Shown here piece by piece: positions 25,916 through 44,616 of a stretch of 64,000 nucleotides of DNA (positions within the stretch are counted from its first letter, which is position 1; each line of letters starts with the position of its first letter). Below the pieces are notes generated by a model. The model was given only the letters and a program-made list of their open reading frames with translations, ran no database searches and had not been told where the DNA came from. Origin of the DNA: Deinococcus metallilatus (GTDB lineage: Bacteria; Deinococcota; Deinococci; Deinococcales; Deinococcaceae); the NCBI RefSeq assembly GCF_004758605.1, contig NZ_CP038512.1, positions 336,001-400,000 on the forward strand, given 5' to 3'. The translations under genes were made by a program, and so were the position numbers.

Positions 25916-27450
25916 GGCTTGATCTCCACGTTCCAGGCACGGCGTCCTGCGGGTGTGGGACGAGTGCTACCCTCTCCGACGTAGAGCAGCAGTTCCAGGC
26001 GCTGCCGGGGGACCGGTTGCAGGTCGCCACTCAGCGTGAGCAGCGGGGCCTGGCGGGAGGCCGGAGCCGTGAAGTCGATGGTCACGATGGGCATGCAGCT
26101 GTCCGTGCAACTGCGGAGATTGGCCCGATATTTCCCTGGAGGAAGGTCAAACTGCGCGAACGCCGTATATGCCCTGGGGCTCCTGACCTGTGTGGGGGCA
26201 TTCAGAAAGCGCAGGCTTGGGGGCGGACGGACCTGCGGAGCGGGCAACCTACTCGCCAGGAGAGGAAACGAAAGTGCCAGCATCAGCCCGGCGGCCCAGC
26301 CTCCCACAGCGCCCAAGCTCGTCGGTGCCAATCTGAGCAACTGCGCCCCCGCGGCCACCCAGAACACCTCCGCGAAAAAGGGGCTGGGGACCAGCAGCGT
26401 ATTATCGTTGGCCGTGGCGACCAGCAGGCCGGAGATGACGGCCAGACCGAGTGGGTTACGGTTCTGAAAGACCGCAGTGACCACCGCGCCCAGCAGGACA
26501 AACAGCCCCAGCAGGCCTAGGGGTCCTGTCTCAGCAAGTTGTTGCAGAGCAATATTATGGGCAATCAGCCAGGGGCTGCCCAGCTTTTTCACCCATGGGG
26601 GACAGGAGGGAGCAGTGCCATTTGCCGCCATCCACAGTTCACAGTTGTCTCCTGGGGGAGCCAGCCGTTGACCCAGCAGATAGCTGCCCACACCGCTGAG
26701 CGGCTCACTCCTGATCACCGAGAGGGTGTTGTACCAGACGATGTCCCGTCCAGTGGTGTCGGCGTTGCCCAGCCGGGTGATGGCTGCTACCTCCAGCTTT
26801 TTCCCCAGGTAGAACCCGCCTGCCAGCAGGACCGCCCCGACCAGCACACCCAGCGCCAGCCGCCAACCCCGGCGGATGATGAACCCCGCCACGCACCCAA
26901 CCAGGGCAGCGGCCAGTGGTCCGCGGCTCCCCGAGAGCAGCAGCACGCCCAGGCCCAGCAATCCCAGAGGGACGCGCCACAGCAGCTTGCCTCCGGCGAA
27001 CAGGGCCAGCCAGATGCCCACAGCCCCAGCCAGCCCCAGCGTGATGGGGGTCATGTAGGGATGGCTCAGGCGAGAGCTGAAGGGGTCCGCACCGCTCAGG
27101 CCGCTAAAGACCAGCGCCGTCACATACACGACCATCAAGCCGATGCCCAGCCACCGCAGCCGCTCGCTTTGCCTGAGCGAGACGCCCACCCCGATCAGCC
27201 CGAGCATCAGTAGCGTGCGGACCAGGGCCAGGAGGCTGGCGAGGAGCGGTTCGGGCGAGAACAGGGCCGGGAGTTGCTGGCTGAACGCGTAGAAGCCCAG
27301 GACCCACCACGCGGCGTGGGGCAGCCGCCGGAGTTGCGGCAGGGCCAGCAGGGCCAGTGGCGAGATCACGTACAGGGCGGGCAGCGCGGCCAGCCAGGGA
27401 GGAATCCAGCGCAGCGGAGCGGGCGCGGGGGCTTCGGCAGGGCGCGTCAC
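25912..27450 (-). CDS. O-antigen ligase/polymerase family membrane protein
   Basis: This 512-residue protein has about 11 hydrophobic helices and a large periplasmic loop containing the W-x-H-N-type segment [21 protein letters not shown], the hallmark of the WaaL/Wzy_C family. That family joins polysaccharide to an acceptor or polymerises it. A beta-rich tail of about 110 residues (400-512) is extra. GTG 27450 is chosen because TATAGT (27458-27463 on the minus strand) is 7 bases upstream, a leaderless start. With the neighbouring Wzy-like gene, the locus holds two candidate polymerase/ligase proteins. Confidence 0.85.
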   Translation of the reverse strand: MTRPAEAPAPAPLRWIPPWLAALPALYVISPLALLALPQLRRLPHAAWWVLGFYAFSQQLPALFSPEPLLASLLALVRTLLMLGLIGVGVSLRQSERLRWLGIGLMVVYVTALVFSGLSGADPFSSRLSHPYMTPITLGLAGAVGIWLALFAGGKLLWRVPLGLLGLGVLLLSGSRGPLAAALVGCVAGFIIRRGWRLALGVLVGAVLLAGGFYLGKKLEVAAITRLGNADTTGRDIVWYNTLSVIRSEPLSGVGSYLLGQRLAPPGDNCELWMAANGTAPSCPPWVKKLGSPWLIAHNIALQQLAETGPLGLLGLFVLLGAVVTAVFQNRNPLGLAVISGLLVATANDNTLLVPSPFFAEVFWVAAGAQLLRLAPTSLGAVGGWAAGLMLALSFPLLASRLPAPQVRPPPSLRFLNAPTQVRSPRAYTAFAQFDLPPGKYRANLRSCTDSCMPIVTIDFTAPASRQAPLLTLSGDLQPVPRQRLELLLYVGEGSTRPTPAGRRAWNVEIKP

Positions 27451-27490
27451 GCGCGCCACTATAGCGGCCCCACATGATGGGCAACAAAGC

Positions 27491-27514
27491 AAAAACCCCC
27501 GCCGGAACGGAGGC
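27491..27514 (-). terminator. Terminator after tRNA-Glu
   Basis: On the minus strand CCTCCG pairs with CGGGGG (one G-T pair) around a short loop and is followed by TTTTT. It begins 7 bases after the CCA end of the tRNA. Confidence 0.65.
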
Positions 27515-27520
27515 TTCTGA

Positions 27521-27612
<92 letters not shown>

Positions 27613-27737
27613 CAGTGCTCGCTGCCTTTCAAGGGGCGCCCTGTTCGGGCACGCACGGAAGAATAGCGGAGGGCCGGGAATCCGTCAACTGCCTGCGGAG
27701 CGGGGCGCCGCTGGTAGATTGGGAGGACGGAAACCCT

Positions 27738-29165
<1,428 letters not shown>

Positions 29166-29171
29166 ACCAAA

Positions 29172-29210
29172 AGGGGAGGGGCGGGAGGCCGAAGCTTTCC
29201 CGCCCCCCTT
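29172..29210. terminator. Hairpin between convergent genes
   Basis: A GGGGCGGGA arm pairs with TCCCGCCCC around 29178-29206. On the minus strand it is followed by CTTTT. It lies between the mutase and lipoamide dehydrogenase genes and could serve both. Confidence 0.5.
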
Positions 29211-29221
29211 CCCGGTTCTCT

Positions 29222-30628
<1,407 letters not shown>

Positions 30629-30703
30629 AACCACCCCCGAGCGTACCACCCGCTTCCCGCGCCAATAGGGCCGCGTTCCCGTTGCAGGGACAGCTCTCGC
30701 CGG

Positions 30704-32991
<2,288 letters not shown>

Positions 32992-33074
32992 CGCGTCCAG
33001 TCTGGCAGACCCCCGCCCGCCCCCCTGGAATTTCGTTCACGCTGCGGACAATAAGGGGCGGGAAGGGGAGACGT

Positions 33075-33097
33075 TTTTCTGCACCCACCGCAGAAAA
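33075..33097. promoter_or_regulatory. Inverted repeat between kinase and dctA genes
   Basis: TTTTCTGC (33075-33082) and GCAGAAAA (33090-33097) are a perfect 8-bp inverted repeat with a 7-base spacer in the 260-base divergent region. It is a candidate binding site for the CitB-like regulator, by position only. Confidence 0.4.
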
Positions 33098-33252
33098 TCC
33101 GGTCATTAAAGGTTCGATGAAGAGGAGGGGCGGAGCCTTCTTTGGCCCATGCGCCAGCATGTCCGCGCAGATTCCTGCCTCAACTTTTTCCGTTTCCCTC
33201 TCTCTGTGTGCCGGGACGCACGCTGCCCGGTCCTTTTCCGCGAGGTGTATCC

Positions 33253-34581
<1,329 letters not shown>

Positions 34582-34599
34582 GCGCGGAAGAAGAAATGT

Positions 34600-34627
34600 G
34601 CCCCCTCGGTGATGAGGGGGCGTTTTT
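34600..34627 (+). terminator. Rho-independent terminator after dctA
   Basis: GCCCCCTC (34600-34607) pairs with GAGGGGGC (34614-34621) over a 6-base loop and is followed by GTTTTTC. Confidence 0.88.
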
Positions 34628-34666
34628 CGTGGGGGAGCAGGTGGAGTAGCCCTGGGACGTGGTGAG

Positions 34667-34718
34667 GGCAAGCTGGGGCTTGCCACCCCCCTCCCAACCT
34701 CCCCCGCACGGGGGGAGG
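34667..34718. repeat. Two adjacent GC-rich palindromes
   Basis: GGCAAGC/GCTTGCC (34667-34684) is followed by CCTCCCCC/GGGGGAGG (34698-34718) in the gap between dctA and psuG. Neither has a T-run on either strand. They look like a short intergenic palindromic element rather than terminators. Confidence 0.4.
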
Positions 34719-34758
34719 GGTTAAAAACTCCTTCCCCCACGCTCTCTCTTTCCAAGCT

Positions 34759-35709
<951 letters not shown>

Positions 35710-35764
35710 GGGGACTCCTTTGGGGTATCTGGGCCGTGGGGTGTATGGGCTGAAAGCCTGACCG

Positions 35765-36883
35765 CTAGGGCTGAGGGCTGTGCAGGCGCGCGCGCACGGC
35801 GCCGGGCGTGAGGGTGGGGGAGACGGCGCGGGCGCTCTCGACGGTGAGCGCGGCGGCGGCGTGGCCCTGGCGGGCGGCCTCGGCGGGGGTGTGGCCGGTG
35901 AGGAGGGCGGCGAGGTAGGCGGCCAGCATCGCGTCCCCGGCGCCGGTCACGTCCACCACCCGGGCGGGGAGGGCGGGGAGTTCGGACACGCCGTCCGGGC
36001 CGGAGAGCAGGCTGCCCCGTTCCCCCCGCCGGACCCACACGGTCTGGACCCCACGTGCATGCAGGTCGCCCGCCGCCTTCCGGAGAGCCGCGGGGGTATC
36101 GGCCACGTCCCGGCCCAGCAGCGCCGCGAGTTCCGCGACGTTGGGCGTGACGGTGTGCGGTGCGAGTCCGGCGTGCAGGGCTGGGAGAAGGCGGGCGGTC
36201 TTGGGGACGCTGACCGGCTCGAATGTCACCGGCACGCCCGCTTCCGCGCAGAGGGTCAGCAGGTGCGTCAGCGTCTGGGCGCTCAGGTTCCCGTCCGCGA
36301 TCACCGAGGTGGCGCGGTGCAGCAGGCCCCGGCGTTCGTTCAGCGCGGCGGGGGTGAGGGCTTCGGTCACCTCCATCGCCGCCACCGCGATCAGCAGTTC
36401 TCCCCGGTCGTCCAGAACCGCCGTGTAGGTGCCGGTCGGTGCGTCCAGGCGCAGGACGCTCCGCACGTCCACGCCCGCCGCCTCCGTCTCGCGCAGCAGC
36501 AGGTCGCCGGGGGCGTCCCGCCCGACCGCCGCGATCAGGTGCGTCCGGACCCCCAGCCGCGCCAGATTCTCCGCGATGTTGCGGGCTACGCCGCCCGGGG
36601 CCTGGGTGGTCGCCCCCGGATTGCTGGTGCCCATGACGGCGGGCGCGAGGGTCCGGGCCTTCACGTCCACGTTCGCGCCGCCGACCACCACCACGCGGGC
36701 CTCATTCTCCGGCGCGACCACGTAACCGCGCCCCAGCAGGGCGCCCTTGCGGATCAGGTTGCTCACGTGGACATTCACCGCCGCCCGGGAGGTGCCCAGC
36801 CGCCGGGCCAGTTCCTCCGGCGTGCTGAGCGGGGCCTCCCGGATCAGGGCGAGGAGGGCGCGTTCGCGGTCAGTGAGGAACAT
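35765..36883 (-). CDS. psuK: PfkB-family pseudouridine kinase with N-terminal winged helix
   Basis: This 372-residue fusion has a winged helix-turn-helix at residues 1-60 (PEELARRLGTSRAAVNVHVSNL) followed by a ribokinase-like domain. The kinase domain has GGANVDVKA, GGVARNIAENLARLG and the catalytic VDVTGAGDAMLAAYL. With psuG next to it, pseudouridine is the likely substrate and the HTH probably makes it autoregulatory. GATAA/TTATC dyads lie just upstream of its ATG. A fused HTH-kinase of this form is known in several PsuK/YeiC relatives; specificity here is inferred from context. Confidence 0.88.
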   Translation of the reverse strand: MFLTDRERALLALIREAPLSTPEELARRLGTSRAAVNVHVSNLIRKGALLGRGYVVAPENEARVVVVGGANVDVKARTLAPAVMGTSNPGATTQAPGGVARNIAENLARLGVRTHLIAAVGRDAPGDLLLRETEAAGVDVRSVLRLDAPTGTYTAVLDDRGELLIAVAAMEVTEALTPAALNERRGLLHRATSVIADGNLSAQTLTHLLTLCAEAGVPVTFEPVSVPKTARLLPALHAGLAPHTVTPNVAELAALLGRDVADTPAALRKAAGDLHARGVQTVWVRRGERGSLLSGPDGVSELPALPARVVDVTGAGDAMLAAYLAALLTGHTPAEAARQGHAAAALTVESARAVSPTLTPGAVRARLHSPQP

Positions 36884-36894
36884 GGCTTAATTAC

Positions 36895-36917
36895 GATAAA
36901 GCCACTTATCAGGATAA
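36895..36917. promoter_or_regulatory. Clustered GATAA/TTATC dyads upstream of psuK
   Basis: GATAA (36895-36899), TTATC (36906-36910) and GATAA (36913-36917) create two overlapping perfect inverted repeats, with spacers of 6 and 2 bases, 12-34 bases before the psuK ATG on the minus strand. They are a good candidate operator for the HTH domain encoded by the gene. Confidence 0.45.
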
Positions 36918-37029
36918 ACAAGAGGTGAGGGCTGTTTGCCCGCCGGATTCGCACTCCTTCCGCAGAGTGTGCGGCTGAGCAGGGCGCGGTCCACCACCTG
37001 CCCCGTCCGTTGCCTTTGATGAGGCAGCT

Positions 37030-37852
<823 letters not shown>

Positions 37853-37863
<11 letters not shown>

Positions 37864-37944
37864 GCTCGGCGTCCTTCCGGCGCTGCGCCGCGCTCGACAC
37901 GAGCAGGAAGGGGAGGAGGGCGAGGAGGAATCGGAGGGGGCGCT

Positions 37945-37948
<4 letters not shown>
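37853..37948 (-). CDS. Putative 31-residue membrane peptide, coupled between VOC and CitE-like genes
   Basis: A short ORF encodes a basic start (MKRPLR), a hydrophobic core of about 14 residues (FLLALLPFLLVSSA) and a highly charged tail rich in Arg, Glu and Lys. Its ATG overlaps the VOC stop (ATGA) and its end overlaps the CitE-like start by 11 bases, so it is set in a coupled three-gene array. TACCCT also lies 6 bases upstream. It could be a small membrane protein or only a coupling ORF. Confidence 0.45.
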
Positions 37949-38337
<389 letters not shown>

Positions 38338-38357
38338 GGAGAAAGCTTAGAGCGATC

Positions 38358-38404
38358 AGCCGTCAGCGATCAGCGAAAAGAGCTTTTGCTGATCGCTGAC
38401 GGCT
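38358..38404. repeat. Perfect 17-bp inverted repeat
   Basis: AGCCGTCAGCGATCAGC (38358-38374) and its exact complement (38388-38404) flank a 13-base centre in which AAAAG can pair with CTTTT. It lies directly after the RIO kinase stop, so the transcript end would carry a very stable hairpin. The repeated GATCAGC units suggest a mobile intergenic palindrome that could serve as terminator. Confidence 0.6.
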
Positions 38405-38405
38405 C

Positions 38406-39302
<897 letters not shown>

Positions 39303-39320
39303 GGGTGCCCCGGGGGCGCG

Positions 39321-39437
<117 letters not shown>

Positions 39438-39679
39438 GCACAGCACCTCCTTCCGGTGTCGCCCCTACCGTAGCAGGTGGGGCGGCCGTGAAAAAGCGGA
39501 AGCGGCCCCCTAGGCCATCTTGCTTAGATCGGTGTCCGCCGCAGGCGGCTCGCTGATTCCAGATGTAGGCAGACTCAAGGCAACTTAAGTATTCCGCCTT
39601 GAAGATTCAAAAAGAGCCAAGACCTTCCTTGTTGTTCTGGTGTCACTCCTCAGCGGTGGCTGCTTAACTACATGTAACC

Positions 39680-40786
39680 ATGTCGGCAAACTCCACTCGA
39701 AGTGCTGTAAAGGGGCCAGAATATTTAACTCATTCATCCGCTGACGCGCTGGCCAGAACCGCGAAAGAGGCACGGGCAGCGGGACACGCCACTTCCCGTG
39801 AGGATGAAAAAGAGGACAGCCGCCTGCGGGCATATCTGTTCGATTCCGAGGGCGAGGACCGCGAGGTGCAGCTCGGCGAGGAGGTGGTGCGCGGGCTGTG
39901 CGAGCAGCAGCTCCTCTGGGTGGACGTGCCGGGCCACCAGGCGGGAGAACTGGAGCGCGTCGCCGCCCTCCTGGGCGTGGATCAGCAGGCCGTGCGGCAA
40001 CTGGCGGACCCGGCCCCGCATCCCCAGGTGGAGAGCTACGGCGAAACCTTCCGGGTGGACGTGCAGGCGGTGCGTGAGCAGAACGGGCGGCTGAGGGGAG
40101 ACGAGCTGAACATCGTGGTCGGCCCGAACTACCTGCTGACGGTCCACCCCGAGAACGTGGGCTTTGTCAGGGAATTTGCCGACCAGCAGCGGGGCAACGG
40201 CAAGCTCGGCGGCCTCACGTCGCAGACGTTTCTGGCGGCGCTGCTCAACTGGCACCTCAACAGCTACCTGCATGAGGTCGAAGCCCTGGAAGGCCAGCTC
40301 GATCCGCTGGACGAGGAGATTCTCCAGCGCCCCTCCGACCGGGCGTTCCTGAATGAGCTGGTGCGCTACCGCAGGCGGGCGGGCGAACTGCGGCGGCTGC
40401 TGACGGCCCACCGCGACGTGTACGCGACCCTGTCCCGCCCCGATTTCAAGGCGCTGGCAGACGACGAATCCGCCAAGAACTTCGATGCGCTGGAGGACCG
40501 CTTCGAGCGGGCGGTCGCCTCGGTCGAGGGAGCGCGGGAAGTGATCCTGGGGACGTTCGACCTGTATATGACCAGCCTGGGCCAGCGCACCAACGAAACC
40601 ATGCGCGTCCTGACCGTCGTGACGGTGGTGATGGGCCTGTGGGCCCTCGTCTCGGGCCTCTTCGGGATGAATTTCGATGTGCCGTGGTCGAAGACCGGCT
40701 GGGAGGGGTTCATAACGGTCGTGGGGCTGCTGCTGCTGCTGTCCGCGCTGATCACCTGGTTGGTCCGTCGGCGGAGCTGGTTGTGA
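39680..40786 (+). CDS. corA: CorA-family magnesium transporter
   Basis: This 368-residue inner-membrane Mg2+/Co2+ channel has a long cytoplasmic N-terminal domain, a coiled stalk helix and two C-terminal membrane helices. The invariant GMN motif (FGMNFDVPW) lies at the end of the first helix, and the protein ends in a basic RRRSW tail. The N-terminal 40 residues are Ser/Thr-rich and not conserved, so the start at 39680 could be too early. Upstream DNA is locally AT-rich and gives no clear promoter. No M-box riboswitch was seen. Confidence 0.93.
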   Translation: MSANSTRSAVKGPEYLTHSSADALARTAKEARAAGHATSREDEKEDSRLRAYLFDSEGEDREVQLGEEVVRGLCEQQLLWVDVPGHQAGELERVAALLGVDQQAVRQLADPAPHPQVESYGETFRVDVQAVREQNGRLRGDELNIVVGPNYLLTVHPENVGFVREFADQQRGNGKLGGLTSQTFLAALLNWHLNSYLHEVEALEGQLDPLDEEILQRPSDRAFLNELVRYRRRAGELRRLLTAHRDVYATLSRPDFKALADDESAKNFDALEDRFERAVASVEGAREVILGTFDLYMTSLGQRTNETMRVLTVVTVVMGLWALVSGLFGMNFDVPWSKTGWEGFITVVGLLLLLSALITWLVRRRSWL

Positions 40787-40810
40787 GGGTGCCCCGCTGA
40801 AGGTGCCTTC

Positions 40811-41089
40811 ACCCGGTTCAAGCCTGGCCTTTGAGCCGGGTAAAGCGGCCTTGTTCCCGGGCGCATCCCCGGCCGGGCTGCGGACGCGAGATTGAAAAGC
40901 CCTGGCCCTTGAGGGGGCCGGGAGGAAGGTTGGCCGCCTGGGCGCGAGCAGAGCCCCTCTTCGCTCATACCCACTCCGGAAGGTTGACTTGTCAACCGGA
41001 ACATCCGGGCGAAGCGAGGAGGGGAGACTACGGACTGAAGCTGAAGCGGTCTGCCGCCACGAGCGGTGCTTTCCCGCTTGTTGTGGCGG
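40811..41089 (+). ncRNA. Candidate structured RNA or long leader upstream of recQ
   Basis: The 443-base gap between corA and recQ has no supported ORF but several strong nested dyads. ACCCGGTTCAA/TTTGAGCCGGG folds at 40811-40841, and GCGGCC (40845-40850) pairs with GGCCGC (40932-40937). CCCCTCTTCGCT (40954-40965) pairs with AGCGAGGAGGGG (41013-41024) and encloses CCGGA/TCCGG and the perfect GGTTGAC-TT-GTCAACC (40982-40997). CCGCCACGAGCGG/CCGCTT..GTGGCGG folds at 41054-41089. It matches no RNase P, tmRNA, SRP or 6S signature that I can recall. It may be a small RNA or a recQ leader. Confidence 0.35.
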
Positions 41090-41230
41090 GGAGCGGAAGC
41101 CGTATCCGGCGGTGCCCCCGGGTTCACCCGGCGAGAGTCACGCAGGTTGTTCAGCCGGTTCGGCGGCAGGCGCCGGAGGCGTGTATCTGCCCGGCCACAC
41201 CTCCTGAGCCCGACGAAAGGAAAGACACCC

Positions 41231-42874
41231 ATGCCCCGACCCACCAAAGACATGCAGCGGGCGCAGCGCATCGCCCGGGAAGTCTTCGGCTACGACAAGT
41301 TGCACGCCGCCCAGAAGGAAGCGATCCAGTCCGTGCTGAGCGGCCACGACACCCTCGCCATCATGCCGACCGGGAGCGGCAAGTCGGCCATCTACCAGAT
41401 CGCGGCGCTCTCGCTCAGCGGGCCGACCGTCGTGGTGTCGCCCCTGATCGCGCTGCAACGGGACCAGGTGGAGGCGCTGGAGCAAAACGCCCCCGGCCAG
41501 GCGGCCCTGATCAACTCGACCCTGCGCCCCGCCGACCGCGAGGCGACCTGGGAGGCGCTGGAGGAGCGGGAACTCGAATTCCTGTTCCTGGCGCCCGAGC
41601 AGCTCAGCAGCGAGGAGACGCTCGAACGCCTTAGGGCCGCTGAACCCTCGCTGTTCGTGGTGGACGAGGCGCACTGCGTTTCGGAGTGGGGCCACGACTT
41701 CCGGCCCGAGTACCTGCGGCTGGGCGGGGTGGTCGAGGCGTTGGGGCACCCGACCGTGCTGGCCCTGACCGCCACCGCCGCGCCGCCCGTCCGCGAGGAG
41801 ATCGTGGAGCGGCTGGGGATGCGGGATGCCCGCGTGCTGGTGCGCGGCTTCGACCGCCCCAACATCCACCTCGCGGTGCAGCAGTTCGCGGATGAAGGGA
41901 CCAAACGCGCGGCGCTGCTCGGCGCGGTGGTGGGCGCCCCGAAGCCCGGCATCGTCTACGCCGCGACCCGCAAGGGAGCGGAAGAATTCGCGCACGACTT
42001 GCAGGAGCGCGGCGTGAAGGCGGCGGCCTACCACGCCGGGATGAATGCGGCCGCGCGTGAGGAGGTGCAGACGGCCTTCATGGAAGACGAGCTGGAAGTC
42101 ATCGTGGCGACCACCGCCTTCGGTATGGGCATCGACAAACCCAACGTGCGCTTCGTGCATCACCTCGACATCTCCGGCTCCATCGACGCCTACTACCAGG
42201 AGATCGGGCGGGCGGGCCGCGACGGCGAACCGGCGGAGGCCACGCTCTTTTTCGCGCCGGGCGACCTCAACCTGCGCCGCTTCTTCGCGGGCAGCGCCAT
42301 CGTGGACGCCGATCAGGTGGAACAGGTGTTGCGGGCCGTGGAGGAACAAGACGCCCCGGTCGACCCCGCCGAGCTGCGCGAGGAAACCGGCCTGTCGCAG
42401 ACGCGCATTCTCAGCGCGGTGAGCCGTCTGGAGGAGGTCGGGGCGCTGGAAGTGCTGCCCGGCGGCGAGGTGGTGGCGGTGGAGGGCACCGAAGCGCCGG
42501 AAGTGGCGGCCGAGGCCGCGCTCGCGCAGGAACACCGCCGCACCTTCGAGCGTTCGCGCCTGGAGATGATGCACGGCTATGCCGACACACACGCCTGCCG
42601 CCGCGAGTATCTGCTCAACTACTTCGGGGAGGCGTACAGTCCACCCTGCGGCAACTGCGACAACTGCGACGCGGGCCTGAGCCTGACGGCGGAAGCGGAG
42701 GGAGACGTGCCCTTTGCCATCGGCAGCCGCGTGGCCCACGCCACCTTCGGGGAGGGTCAGGTCGTGCGCTACGAGGGCGAGAAGGTCACCGTGCTGTTCG
42801 ACCAGCAGGGCTATCAGACGCTGGCGCTGCCCATCGTGCTGGAAAACGGGTTGCTGGAGCCGGTACAGGCTTAA
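41231..42874 (+). CDS. recQ: RecQ-family ATP-dependent DNA helicase
   Basis: This 547-residue superfamily 2 helicase has Walker A MPTGSGKS (45-52), the DEAH box VVDEAHCVSEWGHDFRPEY with the RecQ-specific loop, motif IV-VI (ATTAFGMGIDKPNVRFVHH, YYQEIGRAGRDG) and a Cys4 zinc module (CRREYLLNYFGE..CGNCDNC). No HRDC domain is present. Instead a C-terminal SH3-like stretch of about 50 residues (GSRVAHATFGEGQVVRYEG) ends the protein. It should act in recombination and fork repair. ATG 41231 has SD AAGGA; the frame upstream is not coding-like. Confidence 0.93.
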   Translation: MPRPTKDMQRAQRIAREVFGYDKLHAAQKEAIQSVLSGHDTLAIMPTGSGKSAIYQIAALSLSGPTVVVSPLIALQRDQVEALEQNAPGQAALINSTLRPADREATWEALEERELEFLFLAPEQLSSEETLERLRAAEPSLFVVDEAHCVSEWGHDFRPEYLRLGGVVEALGHPTVLALTATAAPPVREEIVERLGMRDARVLVRGFDRPNIHLAVQQFADEGTKRAALLGAVVGAPKPGIVYAATRKGAEEFAHDLQERGVKAAAYHAGMNAAAREEVQTAFMEDELEVIVATTAFGMGIDKPNVRFVHHLDISGSIDAYYQEIGRAGRDGEPAEATLFFAPGDLNLRRFFAGSAIVDADQVEQVLRAVEEQDAPVDPAELREETGLSQTRILSAVSRLEEVGALEVLPGGEVVAVEGTEAPEVAAEAALAQEHRRTFERSRLEMMHGYADTHACRREYLLNYFGEAYSPPCGNCDNCDAGLSLTAEAEGDVPFAIGSRVAHATFGEGQVVRYEGEKVTVLFDQQGYQTLALPIVLENGLLEPVQA

Positions 42875-42930
42875 GTGGGTGTAAAGGCCAGCGGGAGGCC
42901 GACCCCGGATAATCGTCCCAGGAGGGCAAC

Positions 42931-43512
42931 ATGGCGAAGATCAACCCGATCCAGCTCCAGAAGCATCTCAAAGGTGTGGATTACCCGGCCAGCAAGCAGG
43001 ATCTGGTCAAGGCCGCCCAGCAGAACGGCGCCGACGAGAACGTGCGCGCTGCCCTCGACCAGTTGCCCGACGAGAAGTACCAGACGCCCGCCGACGTGAG
43101 CAAGGCCCTCGGTGATGTCGAGGACGGGGGCGGGAGCGACCAGGACGACCGCGGCCACGGCCAGCGGGGAGGCCGGGACGGCGAGCAGGACCGGCGTGAG
43201 CAGGGTGACAACCACGGGCAGGACGATGACCACGGCGGCCAGGGGGCCAGAATCAACCCGATCCAGCTCCAGAAGCACCTCAAGGGTGTGGATTACCCGG
43301 CCAGCAAGCAGGATCTGGTCAAGGCCGCCGAGCGGAACGGCGCGGATGAGAACGTGCGCTCCGCCCTCGACCGGCTCCCCGACACTGAATACAACAAGCC
43401 CTCCGACGTGAGTAAGGCCCTGGGTGACCTTGAGGGGGGCGGCGGCGATCACGGCGACGGCCGGGGCGACAGAAACGAGGATCGTGGGCGGGACAAGAAG
43501 GGCGACAGGTAA
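42931..43512 (+). CDS. Duplicated DUF2795 protein
   Basis: This 193-residue protein consists of two DUF2795 domains (residues 4-67 and 108-171), each starting INPIQLQKHLKGVDYPASKQ, joined and followed by Asp/Gly/Arg-rich hydrophilic linkers. DUF2795 is a small helical domain of unknown function. The two DNA copies (42940-43128 and 43252-43440) are almost identical over their first 80 bases, so the duplication is recent or kept similar by conversion. A strong SD (AGGAGGG) precedes ATG. Composition suggests a soluble, intrinsically flexible protein. Confidence 0.85.
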   Translation: MAKINPIQLQKHLKGVDYPASKQDLVKAAQQNGADENVRAALDQLPDEKYQTPADVSKALGDVEDGGGSDQDDRGHGQRGGRDGEQDRREQGDNHGQDDDHGGQGARINPIQLQKHLKGVDYPASKQDLVKAAERNGADENVRSALDRLPDTEYNKPSDVSKALGDLEGGGGDHGDGRGDRNEDRGRDKKGDR

Positions 43513-43534
43513 CGAAGCCGCGCCAAAGGGTTGA

Positions 43535-43567
43535 GGGAGGGGTCACGCCAGAGCGGCGGCCCCTCCC
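43535..43567. terminator. Hairpin between convergent genes
   Basis: GGGAGGGG (43535-43542) pairs with CCCCTCCC (43560-43567). The T-run is poor on either strand. The site is shared by the DUF2795 gene and the convergent binding-protein gene. Confidence 0.45.
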
Positions 43568-43580
43568 CAACGTTTGGCCT

Positions 43581-44537
<957 letters not shown>

Positions 44538-44616
44538 GAGGGCGAGTATAGGAGCGCGGAGTGACGCGAGCGTGATCCGGCTCGCCCTCCGGGCCGGGTT
44601 TCGTGCCCCGGTTTAA

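Noticed and set aside
40787..41230. RNase P RNA, tmRNA or SRP RNA in the recQ upstream gap
   Set aside because: The universal sequence blocks of these RNAs (for example GAGGAAAGTCC for RNase P) are not found.
44538..44616. FMN or TPP riboswitch ahead of the NMT1/THI5-like gene
   Set aside because: The gene appears leaderless (TATACT 7 bases before ATG) and no conserved riboswitch core is visible.
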